Position numbers and translations under genes: made by a program
Notes under the pieces: model-generated
What the model saw: the letters and a program-made list of their open reading frames with translations, nothing else
Database searches by the model: none
Told to the model about the DNA's origin: nothing
Source: Burkholderiales bacterium
Lineage (GTDB): Bacteria; Pseudomonadota; Gammaproteobacteria; Burkholderiales; Burkholderiaceae_C
Reading direction: 5' to 3'
DNA length: 64,000 bases
Assembly: GCA_028868855.1 (NCBI GenBank)
Contig: JAGWTR010000004.1
Span: 239,547 to 303,546 of the forward strand
Shown here: positions 21,193-31,045 of the stretch, piece by piece
How the letters are laid out: the number at the start of each line of letters is the position of its first letter
Position numbering within the stretch: position 1 is the stretch's first letter

Positions 21193-21399
21193 TCAGGTGG
21201 TCGGAACCTTGCGCAGCATTTCAATGCCGATCTGGCCCGCGGCGATTTCACGCAGGGCGGTCACGCCGGGCTTGTTGCGCGATTCAATCTTGGGCGTGTG
21301 ACCCTGGCTCAACATGCGGGCACGGTAGGTAGCAGCCAGCACCAGTTGGAAGCGGTTGGGGATCTTTTGCAGGCAGTCTTCTACGGTGATGCGGGCCAT
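21193..21399 (-). CDS. rpoZ: RNA polymerase omega subunit
   Basis: [30 protein letters not shown]. Confidence 0.96.
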   Translation of the reverse strand: MARITVEDCLQKIPNRFQLVLAATYRARMLSQGHTPKIESRNKPGVTALREIAAGQIGIEMLRKVPTT

Positions 21400-21433
21400 G
21401 ATGGAACCTTCAAAATACGGACAGAACGCGAAT

Positions 21434-22054
21434 TCAGACCAGATTGAGCGCACGAAACACAAGGGACTTGTTACGGCGCTGAGCTGCGTATTTTAACCGC
21501 TGCGCGTGAACAATGGCTTTTAAATCGAACAAAGCCGTCTCAAACAGGGCATTAACGACCACATAGTCGAAAAATTGCGCCTGGGCGACCTCCTCGCGAG
21601 CATTCTTCATGCGCACCTCGATCACATCGGGTGAGTCTTCGCCCCGACGGTGCAGGCGCTGCAGCAGTTCGTCGTAGCTGGGCGGCAGGATGAAAATCAG
21701 CACCGCATTGGGGAAGATCTTCTTGATCTGCAAGGCGCCCTGCCAATCGATCTCCAACACCACGTCCTCGCCGCCCTTGATGCGCTCTTCGATCGCATGA
21801 CGCGAGGTGCCATACAGGTTGCCATGCACCTCGGCCCACTCGAAGAAGTCGCCACGCTCAATCATCTGGCGGAATTTTGGCTCGTCAATGAACAGGTATT
21901 CACGACCCTCCTGCTCCTGGCCACGCGGCCCCCGGGTGGTGTGCGAAATCGACACCACCAGTCGTGAATCCAGCTCCAGCAATGCCTTGACCAAGCTGGA
22001 TTTGCCTGTGCCGCTGGGGGCCGACACCACGAAAAGATTGCCCGGGTAGTCCAT
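21434..22054 (-). CDS. gmk: Guanylate kinase
   Basis: [24 protein letters not shown]-loop; [22 protein letters not shown]. Confidence 0.95.
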   Translation of the reverse strand: MDYPGNLFVVSAPSGTGKSSLVKALLELDSRLVVSISHTTRGPRGQEQEGREYLFIDEPKFRQMIERGDFFEWAEVHGNLYGTSRHAIEERIKGGEDVVLEIDWQGALQIKKIFPNAVLIFILPPSYDELLQRLHRRGEDSPDVIEVRMKNAREEVAQAQFFDYVVVNALFETALFDLKAIVHAQRLKYAAQRRNKSLVFRALNLV

Positions 22055-22177
22055 CACATCACCTCCGGCCACAGCCTTATTCAATACCTTATCGGCACTC
22101 ATTCAATGTTTTGAACCTGAACGTCGAGATGGACGCCAAGCTGTTGATTTTTAATGGATTTCAGGATCATCGGCTTC

Positions 22178-22200
22178 ATTTACCCCACGATTTACCCCAC
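22178..22200. repeat. Tandem direct repeat ATTTACCCCAC-g-ATTTACCCCAC
   Basis: Two exact 11-bp copies, 12-bp period, at the core/island transition. Confidence 0.85.
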
Positions 22201-22606
22201 AAAAAACTTGGGCTGTCCTGGGACCTCAAGCGACGCAAAGAAAGCGGTTTCGCCTTAGCGCACGACCGTTTGAAGTCTAGCATTCGGGGCATCCGCATCA
22301 AGGACGGGCCGTGGCTGTGGCGCGTTCAGGTCTCCGTCTCCGGCATCCATCGCCCAACACTCACCCCGCCTTGCGCGCCACCCAATATGTCGCCCCCCCT
22401 TGCGCCATACCTGTGTTCGTGAGGCTCGTCCGCTCCAAGTGGAAGCGGTCACCAGGACGACATGTCTGCGTACGTCCCAGCGGCAGGCACAACACGGCCC
22501 TTGGGGACTCGGCTCACTCATGCACCGTTGCTGGAGCAAGGAATCGCCAATAATTTGGCTTTTCTCATGCAAAAACGATTAAATAACTACTCTTTACGTC
22601 GTGAAG

Positions 22607-22623
22607 TGCACTTACAAAGTGCA
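22607..22623. promoter_or_regulatory. Perfect inverted repeat TGCACTT-ACA-AAGTGCA upstream of the HipB-like gene (candidate operator)
   Basis: 7-bp perfect arms, 3-bp spacer, ~45 bp upstream of the start. Confidence 0.55.
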
Positions 22624-22668
22624 AATAAACCAGCCACTGGCAAGCAATAACGCTAAAATAATGGCGCC

Positions 22669-23361
22669 ATGGCCAAAAAAATCGCTCCCTTGCTCCCGTC
22701 CACTGAGGAACTGCTGCGCCAGTTCGGTGAACGGCTACGCCTCGCACGGCAGCGACGGCGCCTGTCGGCCAAACAAGTGGCCGAACGTGCAGGCATGTCA
22801 CCGATGACCCTGCGCAGCCTGGAGCGCGGCGGGTCAGGCGTGACGATGGGGGCCTACCTGTCCGTCATGCAAGTGCTGGGCATCGAGAACGATCTTGGTC
22901 AACTGGGCAAAGCAGACCCACAGGGACGCGAATTGCAAGATGCGCGCTTGCCTGCCGCCAGCAAGAGAACCGCAAGCCTTGCGCCAACCACACTTGAAAA
23001 CCCCTCATCGACGAACCTCTCGAAGCCAATCGTTGATTCGGTTGCCCAACTGCACCTGCTGATAGAGAAATCTCCTCAGGAGCAACTGCGCCAGGTGTTG
23101 GCTTCGCTGCCAAGAGAGCAGTTACGCAAAGCGCTCGAAGCACTGCCTGAAGCGCAGGTGCGCAAGGCCATTGACGCCATGCCATCAGAGCAATTGAAGG
23201 CGGCCCTGAATCAACTGGAAGCACCAAGCAAGGCCATCAAGAAGCTATTGAGGCCCACAGAAAACGAGCAGAGCTGGCGGGAGCAGAGCGGCTTCTCCGA
23301 CTCCGAAACGCTTGCTGGATTGATCCGACCTCTGGACCCCCTGTCATCGAGGCGACGCTGA
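22669..23361 (+). CDS. HipB-like XRE antitoxin with C-terminal repeat extension
   Basis: [36 protein letters not shown]; adjacent hipA. Confidence 0.8.
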   Translation: MAKKIAPLLPSTEELLRQFGERLRLARQRRRLSAKQVAERAGMSPMTLRSLERGGSGVTMGAYLSVMQVLGIENDLGQLGKADPQGRELQDARLPAASKRTASLAPTTLENPSSTNLSKPIVDSVAQLHLLIEKSPQEQLRQVLASLPREQLRKALEALPEAQVRKAIDAMPSEQLKAALNQLEAPSKAIKKLLRPTENEQSWREQSGFSDSETLAGLIRPLDPLSSRRR

Positions 23362-23364
23362 CCC

Positions 23365-24633
23365 ATGGCCACCATCGCCGTTTATGCCGACTGGGATGGG
23401 CTGACCGCTCCACTTCGTCTGGGCGTGCTGCATGCCCAACGCGGCGCTGGCCGTGAACTCTTCGAGTTCGCATTCGACACGGCCGCACTGGCGCACCCAG
23501 ACGTACAGGACTTACAGCTTGATCCTAGACTCGGCCTCTTTGAGGGCCGACAGCATCCCCCCCAAGGTCATGAAACCTTTGGCGCTTTCTCCGATGCCAG
23601 TCCTGATCGCTGGGGCCGACTGCTCATGCGCCGCCGACTGGAACGCGAACAGCGCGCGGGGCGAGTCGCCAAGACAGTTCGGCTGCACGAATCGGACTAC
23701 CTGCTCGGTGTGCACGATGCCTTCCGTGTCGGCGCGCTGCGCTTGAGGCTGGATGATGCGGGCGACTTCCTTGACAACCGGCATGGGGTGGCCGCCCCGC
23801 CGTTTGTCCAACTGCGAGAGCTGGAAGCGGCCAGCCTGGCGCTCGAACGCGATGACAACAACATGGCGGCTGCGGGCGACGATTGGCTGCGCATGCTGAT
23901 TGCGCCGGGTGGTTCACTTGGCGGTGCGCGACCCAAGGCCAGTGTGGCCGACCCAAATGGCCACTTGTGGATTGCCAAGTTCCCCAGCGTGCGAGACGAA
24001 CATGACGTGGGCGCGTGGGAAATGGTCGTGCACACGCTGGCGCGCGCCTGTCAATTGCGGGTACCTGACAGCCTGGCACGCCGTTTCGCGAATCCGCACC
24101 ACACCTTCCTGGTGAAGCGCTTCGACCGCACAGCAGGTGGCAGGCGGCTGCACTTCGCGTCTGCGATGACGCTCACCGGCCATCAGGATGGTGATGACGG
24201 ATCAACGGGCGTCAGCTACCTGGAAATCGCCCGCGTACTGATCAACCATGGTGCGCAGACTGATGCTGATTTGCAAGAACTGTGGTCGCGCATCGTGTTC
24301 AACCTCCTGGTCTCCAACACGGACGATCACCTGCGCAACCACGGCTTCATCCTGATGCCCGGCAAAGGTTGGCGCTTGTCCGAGGCCTACGACATGAATC
24401 CCGTGCCTGGGTCATCTGGCCTGAAGCTCAACATCAGCGAGGCAGACAACGCGATGGACCTCGACCTGGCTCGCTCCGTGGCGCACTACTTCCGCGTCGA
24501 TACCGAGACCGCCGACGCGATCATCGAGCGCAGCCAGGCGGTCGTGAGGCAGTGGCCAACAATTGCCGACCGCTTGAGCTTACCCGTCCGAGAGCAAGAG
24601 CGCATGGCATCAGCCTTCGGCCTCGCGCAATAG
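23365..24633 (+). CDS. hipA: HipA-like Ser/Thr kinase toxin
   Basis: GGSLGGARPKASV, LWIAKFPS, VKRFDR, NLLVSNTDDHLRNHGFI, YDMNPV motifs. Confidence 0.92.
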   Translation: MATIAVYADWDGLTAPLRLGVLHAQRGAGRELFEFAFDTAALAHPDVQDLQLDPRLGLFEGRQHPPQGHETFGAFSDASPDRWGRLLMRRRLEREQRAGRVAKTVRLHESDYLLGVHDAFRVGALRLRLDDAGDFLDNRHGVAAPPFVQLRELEAASLALERDDNNMAAAGDDWLRMLIAPGGSLGGARPKASVADPNGHLWIAKFPSVRDEHDVGAWEMVVHTLARACQLRVPDSLARRFANPHHTFLVKRFDRTAGGRRLHFASAMTLTGHQDGDDGSTGVSYLEIARVLINHGAQTDADLQELWSRIVFNLLVSNTDDHLRNHGFILMPGKGWRLSEAYDMNPVPGSSGLKLNISEADNAMDLDLARSVAHYFRVDTETADAIIERSQAVVRQWPTIADRLSLPVREQERMASAFGLAQ

Positions 24634-24658
24634 AAGTCCGAGAGAAGGACCGCGTTGC

Positions 24659-25531
24659 TCACCCTTGCCTCGACAGCTCGTACCGTGCTGATGCAATCGT
24701 GCCGCGCCAGTAAGGTTTGCGCCCTTGCGGCGTCAGCCACGCGGCCTCTGCCGTCAATGGCAGGCGCATGCCATCAAGGTCCTGGTAGTCAGACATTCGG
24801 CCTTCCCACGGCATCATGACTTGCTTGCCGCCCACCATGGCTGCACGTGCATCGGCGCGCACCGACTCGATCACACCGCCTGAGCCGAAGGTAAAGCGCA
24901 TCGTCATGCTGATGTCACCGTCCACCATCGTGGCGTCGGCTGACACCTCATTGACTGCCACCCACTTCACCCCCTGGCTCGGCAGCAGGGCTGTGGGATA
25001 CCAGACGGCCTCCATCATGTAGCGCATCAACTCACCGCGAGCAATCTCGCCCGTGCCATGTTGATCTGCCAGCGAAAACAGTCCCAGCGCCGCAGCATGC
25101 AAGGTGCCCACGCCCCCCGCAAAGGCGTCGTGGACGAGGATGGTGACGCCCGGCACCAGCACCATGCGGGCGGTCCAGACAAAACCAGGCCCATGGGTCA
25201 CAACGCGTTGCTCTGACGTGAAGGGAATCCACCGTTCGCGGCTTGCCAGTGCGGTCACATTGAAGGTACCCGTGTGTTGAAAGGTCGCTGCCGCGACGAT
25301 GGCTTGACCATCCTTGAGTACGGCCCGGAGATACCTTTGCACAGGCGCCGGCAGTCCATCAAGCTCTCGGACGTCAAAGCGTTCGGCGACATGGGGAACG
25401 CGCGCTGCCTCCAACTGAGCCAGCAAGGCCTGCGTGGCCGAAGCCCAACGAAGCCGCCCATATGAGGCAAGCCCCAACCAGGCGATGGCGACAACCCCCA
25501 GCATCAGTGCCACGCAGATCTGCAGCGTCAT
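24659..25531 (-). CDS. Conserved hypothetical membrane-anchored protein (DUF6544/DUF6920-like)
   Basis: N-terminal TM; LDGLPAPVQRYLRAVL; WIPFTSEQRV. Confidence 0.55.
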   Translation of the reverse strand: MTLQICVALMLGVVAIAWLGLASYGRLRWASATQALLAQLEAARVPHVAERFDVRELDGLPAPVQRYLRAVLKDGQAIVAAATFQHTGTFNVTALASRERWIPFTSEQRVVTHGPGFVWTARMVLVPGVTILVHDAFAGGVGTLHAAALGLFSLADQHGTGEIARGELMRYMMEAVWYPTALLPSQGVKWVAVNEVSADATMVDGDISMTMRFTFGSGGVIESVRADARAAMVGGKQVMMPWEGRMSDYQDLDGMRLPLTAEAAWLTPQGRKPYWRGTIASARYELSRQG

Positions 25532-25562
25532 GTCCCAAGCTTTCCCATGCGCTACGCCGACT

Positions 25563-26720
25563 TCAAACGAGCACCGACTGCACAGGTCGTCGCATCGACA
25601 TCGGCATTTTGGGCCCACGCCCAAAGCGCACGACCAGATCCGGCCTTTGGCTGCCAAGGCCAAGCGCCGATGCGAGCTGGGGCCGGATCGAACCAACTTC
25701 GACGGGCTGATTCACGAAGGCGTTACGCAAACCCAGGGCGGTAGCTTGCAAGGCAAAGCGCTCGTAGCAGCGTCCCGACTCAATCCAATAGGCCTTGTCG
25801 CTGGACTCAGAGACAAACACGGCGATGCCAGCCGAGTTGCGGATCTGCCGCGCGTAACGATCATTCTCGGACTTGGGCGTGTAGAACAGGCTCATGGCGG
25901 GGCTTGCCAACCAGCGCGGCATGGTCGGATTGCCCGTCGTGGCTGCGAACAAGCCGTCACCAGTCATTTGCGCCTCGTTGGCGCTGAACCGGATCCATTC
26001 CTTCAGTTCGGCGACAAAGGCGGGATTGTCCATCTGCGCGGTATTGCCCGCGACCACGTACGCCAGCACCTTTTCCATGGCTGCGCGTTCGGTCAACAGC
26101 ATCACGCGCACACCGTTGCCCATCCCTGCTCGCTCAAGAAGCCGAAGTTCGTCGTTTGAAATGGGCTGGCCGTCATAGTCACCTCGGGTGCATTGACGCT
26201 CAGCGATGGCTTGGAACATAGGCGTGACAGAGGCCCGCGTGGATTCCAGGCTCACAGTGATGTCACCTTTGCCCCCAGCATCAAAGCTGGCGTTGGCCTG
26301 CATGCCAGCGGCCAACGCAGCGTGCGCCAGGTTCTCGGTGGCGCAGCCAAGTGAGACGTAGAGATGGTGATCATCTGGGTCGACGACGGGGCAACGCCGA
26401 GACAGGTCGGGGGCGATCACGATGGCCCGATCCTGCAGGTGGAAGGTCCAGCATTGGGTGTTGTGGCTGGATGGCGCGAGGGTCGCGTACCTCACCAGCT
26501 CACGCATCACATGCGTGTGGTCACTGTCGGCGCCAGTAAGCGGGCGTCGCAGGGCTTGTGCGGCCTCTTGCTCATCCGCACTGGATGAACACGCGACCAG
26601 CGCTGGCGAAAGCATGCCGCAGGCAGCGGCACTCAGGATGACTTGTCGGCGCAGCAACATCGTGGCTTTCGTGGGTGGTTTTTGCAGCCGCAATTGGCAC
26701 GGTGCATCAACCAGAGTCAT
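25563..26720 (-). CDS. Acg/nitroreductase-like FMN-binding oxidoreductase with twin-Arg-like/lipoprotein signal
   Basis: LLRRQVILSAAACGM signal; ATLAPSSHNTQCWTFHLQD and RQIRNSAGIAVFVS; FALQATALGLRNAFVNQPVE. Confidence 0.75.
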   Translation of the reverse strand: MTLVDAPCQLRLQKPPTKATMLLRRQVILSAAACGMLSPALVACSSSADEQEAAQALRRPLTGADSDHTHVMRELVRYATLAPSSHNTQCWTFHLQDRAIVIAPDLSRRCPVVDPDDHHLYVSLGCATENLAHAALAAGMQANASFDAGGKGDITVSLESTRASVTPMFQAIAERQCTRGDYDGQPISNDELRLLERAGMGNGVRVMLLTERAAMEKVLAYVVAGNTAQMDNPAFVAELKEWIRFSANEAQMTGDGLFAATTGNPTMPRWLASPAMSLFYTPKSENDRYARQIRNSAGIAVFVSESSDKAYWIESGRCYERFALQATALGLRNAFVNQPVEVGSIRPQLASALGLGSQRPDLVVRFGRGPKMPMSMRRPVQSVLV

Positions 26721-26738
26721 GAGGTGAAGTAGAAACGG

Positions 26739-26966
26739 CTATGCCATGCGCAAAGATGGCTTGTCCATGTCACGCTTGCGAAAGGCTTCCAGCACATTGC
26801 GGATCGCGAAGATGTGCAGGAACTTGGTGTTGTGCGCGCCCAGTGCAAGTGCCACCCGCTCGTGCTCGTAGAGCAACTCCATGTCACAGACCGGCACATG
26901 GCACTGCGCAGCCAGTGAGGCCACGATCTGCTTCTGATCGGGCTGCGTATCGTTCGGTGCCGACAT
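26739..26966 (-). CDS. Small DUF3562-like protein
   Basis: IVASLAAQCHVPVCDMELLYEHERVALALGAHNTKFLHIFAIRNVLEAF. Confidence 0.55.
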   Translation of the reverse strand: MSAPNDTQPDQKQIVASLAAQCHVPVCDMELLYEHERVALALGAHNTKFLHIFAIRNVLEAFRKRDMDKPSLRMA

Positions 26967-27388
26967 GGAACATTCCTAAAGTCACCTGTCCAACTAGGCA
27001 CCGTAGCATCTGCGTACCCCAATCAATGTGCGCCAGGTCGCATAGCTGGTCAAAATTCAATCGGAACTGGACACCCAAGGAACAATGTCGAGCTAAAAGC
27101 GCACCAATGTATGGTGCGGGGTGTGCCTCCGTTGAGCTATCCACGCCCGCCACGCCGGGCGTGTCTGTCGACATCACACTGAACTCGGCCAACAAGGGAA
27201 ACATGACTCCATGGTGGTGGATACCGCGCCATTCATCATCGGCTCAATTTTGGGGCGTAGCACGTCCAACTTGATGGCCAAATGTTGCTGTTGGAGACAC
27301 TTCAATACCCCTACACTTTGATCCATCTGGATCAATCTCAGTCCCCATTTCAGTACATTCAGGACTCCGACCACAGGAAGTAGCAACA

Positions 27389-27616
27389 ATGAACATCCAG
27401 CAGCGCGGACGGACCACGGTAAAGGCAACAACCAGTGAGGTCCTTCCGAAGTTGGGTCTCGCTTACTTTGTTGATGAAAACGGCAGGACATGGGCGGTCA
27501 GCCGCCAGAACACAGGTGTAGCGTTTGATGACTTGGAGCCTGGGAAGGCTGTACACATCACCGTAGCGCACTACCCAAAGTTCTCATTGGTTGAGCACTG
27601 CGTAACACTGAATTGA
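27389..27616 (+). CDS. Small hypothetical protein
   Basis: Plausible 75-aa ORF with low-complexity-free sequence; no recognised family. Confidence 0.4.
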   Translation: MNIQQRGRTTVKATTSEVLPKLGLAYFVDENGRTWAVSRQNTGVAFDDLEPGKAVHITVAHYPKFSLVEHCVTLN

Positions 27617-27972
27617 CGGCCAGTCATATGCGGCATCGACCGTGCACACGGCGTCCGCCATACGCACGCACAAGCGCGCTACGCCCTGTTGAGCAACTGG
27701 AAGGCACCGATGACGGTAAAGCTACCTCCAAGCCATCCAGCCCCGAACAAAAGGCCATCGGCAGGCAATTCAGGCTGACCATCTCACGCGAGCTGGGGCA
27801 GGAGAGGAATCAAAGAATGGTTTGGCCTGAATGATCCGGTGCTAAGAAGCGCTGCCCGGCATGCCGTTATGACGCGATATTGCCAGGCTCGAAGGCGTGC
27901 TTGACCGACTACCCGACGAAGGCACCATCTATAGAATCAGCCATCGTCGTTGAGGAAGGTTAGACGCTGAGC

Positions 27973-29193
27973 ATGGTCACAAAAGCAAGAGCACCGGCCA
28001 CCGTGTGGGCGTTCCGCGCCCGCTTCCGCCGAGCAGCTTTCGGCTGGGCAGGATCCAAACTCGCGATCAGCCGAATTGATGAGGCCTTGGCAGAAATCCG
28101 TGCCGTCGCTCGCCACGATCAAACAGCCGCTGCCGAAGGTGCCGTGCTGTTGCTGGAAAAAATCTCACCGGCACTGTGCCAGGTCGACAGTTCATCGGGC
28201 GCACTGGGCAACGCCACCAACTCGGCTGTGCAGGCGCTGGTGCCGTTCATCGCCGGCGCCCAGGTGGCCGATGCGGTACGTGTGAAGTGGCTGGAGAGGT
28301 TGTTCGGCGCCATACAAGACGACGATCCGCCATACATCGAATCGCTGGGAGACCACTGGGGTGAGCTGTGCGGCTCCATTGAACTCGCGTCGCGGTGGGC
28401 TGACGACCTTGTTCCCTTGTTGACGCGTGCCCAAGCGGAGCGCAAGCGCGGCGTCTTCGCATGGGTTTCCGGGTCGAGCGTGTGCTACAGCGCCTTGTTC
28501 AAGGCCGGGCGTCACGACGAATTGCTCGCCCTGCTTGAAGGCGATAGAGACCCGATCTGGCCCTACCGTGTCTGGGGCGGACGCGTTCTTTTGGCGCGTG
28601 GTCAGGTTGATGAAGCCATTGCCTACATGGCGGGGCGTGGGAGCCAGGACGCACCCCAAGCATCTCTTGCCGAGTTTGCCGAAGACGCCCTGCTCAAAGC
28701 GGGCCGACGCACCGAGGCCTACGAGCGATACGCCATCGGCGCCAACCAGGCCAATTCGAAGCTGGCAACCTATCGGGCCATCGCCAAGAAGTACCCGGAG
28801 ATCGCCCCTGACCAGTTGCTGAGGGACCTCATTCAATCAATGCCAGGCGACGAAGGTAAGTGGTTCGCCACAGCCAAGTCGCTCAAGCGTTTTGAGCTGG
28901 CCACGGCACTGGCGTGGCGCTCACCATGTGACCCCAAGACGCTGACACGGGCCGCGCGCGACCATCTGTCCAGCCAACCCACATTCGCCGCCGAAGTTGC
29001 ATTAGCGGCATTGCATTGGGTATCCATGGGGCACGGCTACGACCTCACGGCCATGGATGCACGTGAGGCCTATCGGTTTGCCCTGGATGCGGCACAGAAC
29101 GTTGACCATAGCCTGCAGATCGAGAGCCGGTTGAAGCAAATGCTGTCCGAGGAGCGCCCGATGACGCAGTGGCTGATGCGTGCATTGGGCTGA
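27973..29193 (+). CDS. Hypothetical helical-repeat (TPR-like) protein
   Basis: 406-aa ORF, Ala/Leu-rich helical repeats (ALFKAGRHDELLALLEGD, DALLKAGRRTEAYERYAIG). Confidence 0.6.
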   Translation: MVTKARAPATVWAFRARFRRAAFGWAGSKLAISRIDEALAEIRAVARHDQTAAAEGAVLLLEKISPALCQVDSSSGALGNATNSAVQALVPFIAGAQVADAVRVKWLERLFGAIQDDDPPYIESLGDHWGELCGSIELASRWADDLVPLLTRAQAERKRGVFAWVSGSSVCYSALFKAGRHDELLALLEGDRDPIWPYRVWGGRVLLARGQVDEAIAYMAGRGSQDAPQASLAEFAEDALLKAGRRTEAYERYAIGANQANSKLATYRAIAKKYPEIAPDQLLRDLIQSMPGDEGKWFATAKSLKRFELATALAWRSPCDPKTLTRAARDHLSSQPTFAAEVALAALHWVSMGHGYDLTAMDAREAYRFALDAAQNVDHSLQIESRLKQMLSEERPMTQWLMRALG

Positions 29194-29211
29194 CAGAGCA
29201 GGTCGCGAGCC

Positions 29212-29490
29212 CTATTCACTCAGCGATGGGACGAACAAGTCATTCGTCATGGCACCGCTGGCATCCTCGGCACCGCCCTGACCCAGACCGATCGCCCCAG
29301 GTGCCCCTGCCGCAACAAACTGCCCGCTTTGAACCAACAACCCATCGTAGGCCAGCACCCTCAAACGATTGATCCGCTTCGTTCCCTTCGGAAACCGGAT
29401 CAGATCGTCATAAAGCCTGGGGTGATCCGCACGGGTTAGCTCAAACACCAAACGGATCGGCTCACCCGGTACTTTGGGATCGACGATCAT
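29212..29490 (-). CDS. Small partner protein of ParM/StbA-like ATPase
   Basis: Overlaps the end of the parM-like gene on the same strand; RLVFELTRADHPRLYDDLIRFPKGTKRINRLRVLAYDG. Confidence 0.6.
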   Translation of the reverse strand: MIVDPKVPGEPIRLVFELTRADHPRLYDDLIRFPKGTKRINRLRVLAYDGLLVQSGQFVAAGAPGAIGLGQGGAEDASGAMTNDLFVPSLSE

Positions 29491-30530
29491 TCAGCACCTC
29501 CCGCCTCGGCCCCATCCTGGTCCGACCGCGATGCCTGCATGACAGTGCGCGCATAGTTCTGCCCGGCAAGCTGGAACCCTCTGACATTGGCGAACATCGG
29601 CTCCTTCACTTCATGGATCTTGTGCATGGGGAAGGCTGCCTTGACCGCCTTTCGGAACAGGAACGCCCCTCCCCCGACCAGGATGATGTTTTGCAGGCTG
29701 TGCGGTGATTCGAGCCAGCCCCTCATGGTCGATACAGCCTGCGCAGCCACGGATTCGGCCATGGGCAAATGGCGGCTCATGTCGTAGGCCTTTTGGTAGA
29801 TCACCGGTGACTTGCCGGTGCGCAATGCCCGGTCAATGACGTCGTAATCGTCGTATGGCGTGCCAATACTGTTCGAGATCTCACGCGCGAGCAATCGAAA
29901 CACATCCGACATGCCTCGGTTGATGGAGTGGCTTTGCTTTTGCACCATGCGCATCCCCCTGGCCACGATCCAGTCGAAAGTTCTTGACCCCGGATCGATG
30001 ATCAGGCTTTGCTCATTGCCGATGGTGCTCATTCTTTTGTGCTCTGAGGCGTAGTGGACCAAGGCGCCCTGGGGCTGCGCCACGGCAAGTGCCTTGCCGA
30101 CCGTCACGGTGCGTCCGCCACCCACATCGTGACTGCCCACCATGAGCTTTTCCAGTGCGGCCTTCTTGCCTGCGAAGTGTGAGACGGGCAAGCCAACGAC
30201 GAGCAGATCGATGTGACGCAGCTTCATCATGCTCAAGGCCCCGCGCAGCAATGCCAGGTACTCCGGAGACTCTGTGTAGTCATCGTGCAGTTGCTTGGCC
30301 CGGAAGGTGTCTGCCGCAAGGCCCACATCGGGGCCGACCTCATAAAAAAGCGGCCCCACACGAATGCATGCGGTTTTGCGACGCTCGGTCCCGGGCCATG
30401 TGGTCGAAGCGTCACTGCTGGGGTATGCGATGGATGGGAAGCTGGCACAGCGGAAGTCCGTGCCATTTACTGCCGTGACGAACTTGGTGTTGCCTGACCC
30501 AACATCCACCGCTCTGACGATCAATTCCAT
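29487..30530 (-). CDS. ParM/StbA-like actin-family plasmid segregation protein
   Basis: VRAVDVGSGNTKFV (phosphate 1), SLIIDPGSRTFDWIVARG (phosphate 2), IILVGGGAFLF (adenosine) motifs. Confidence 0.88.
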   Translation of the reverse strand: MELIVRAVDVGSGNTKFVTAVNGTDFRCASFPSIAYPSSDASTTWPGTERRKTACIRVGPLFYEVGPDVGLAADTFRAKQLHDDYTESPEYLALLRGALSMMKLRHIDLLVVGLPVSHFAGKKAALEKLMVGSHDVGGGRTVTVGKALAVAQPQGALVHYASEHKRMSTIGNEQSLIIDPGSRTFDWIVARGMRMVQKQSHSINRGMSDVFRLLAREISNSIGTPYDDYDVIDRALRTGKSPVIYQKAYDMSRHLPMAESVAAQAVSTMRGWLESPHSLQNIILVGGGAFLFRKAVKAAFPMHKIHEVKEPMFANVRGFQLAGQNYARTVMQASRSDQDGAEAGGAE

Positions 30531-31045
30531 GATGAGACTCCAAACAGGGTTTCACAGGTGATCAGCATCGACAGGCCGATGTGATCTCGCCACGCAGAAT
30601 CCCCGCTCAAATGACTCGATTTCGTCATCGGCCCCAACACGGTGTCAGTCAACTTGCGCTGTACCGACACTGCATTGATGCTGAAGGTCGCCGAGGTGTG
30701 ATTGGGGACTTGCATGTATCACCACGTTCTCACTCGAATGACACTCGTCAACCCCAAACGGCCAGCCGCCTTAACCCGCTGCCATCCCACCAGCGACACG
30801 GCAAGCACACCTCATCCGGAACCAGAGGCAGGCCAATCTGCTGTCAAGCCCCCATGCCGATTGGCTCTTCGGCCCTATCAGTAAATAAGCACGGCTCAAG
30901 GGCATGTTGCGCGCCCCAAGTTCGCCACGCGCAATCCTCCAGCAATGCGGGCCATTGCGGCGTCGCTCCTTGACCGAATGGCCCCCGCCGAGTCCACTAC
31001 AGATTCCCGAGAGCCGTCCTGGCTCTGCTCCTGATGGAGCAAAAG

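Noticed and set aside
19637-21301. 554-aa plus-strand ORF
   Set aside because: Antisense shadow of spoT in GC-rich DNA; His/Gln/Arg-rich translation with no recognisable domains, while the spoT frame is unmistakable
22111-22422. 103-aa ORF next to gmk (MNLNVEMDAKLL...)
   Set aside because: No recognisable domain and includes the tandem TTTACCCCAC repeats; more likely junction DNA than a gene
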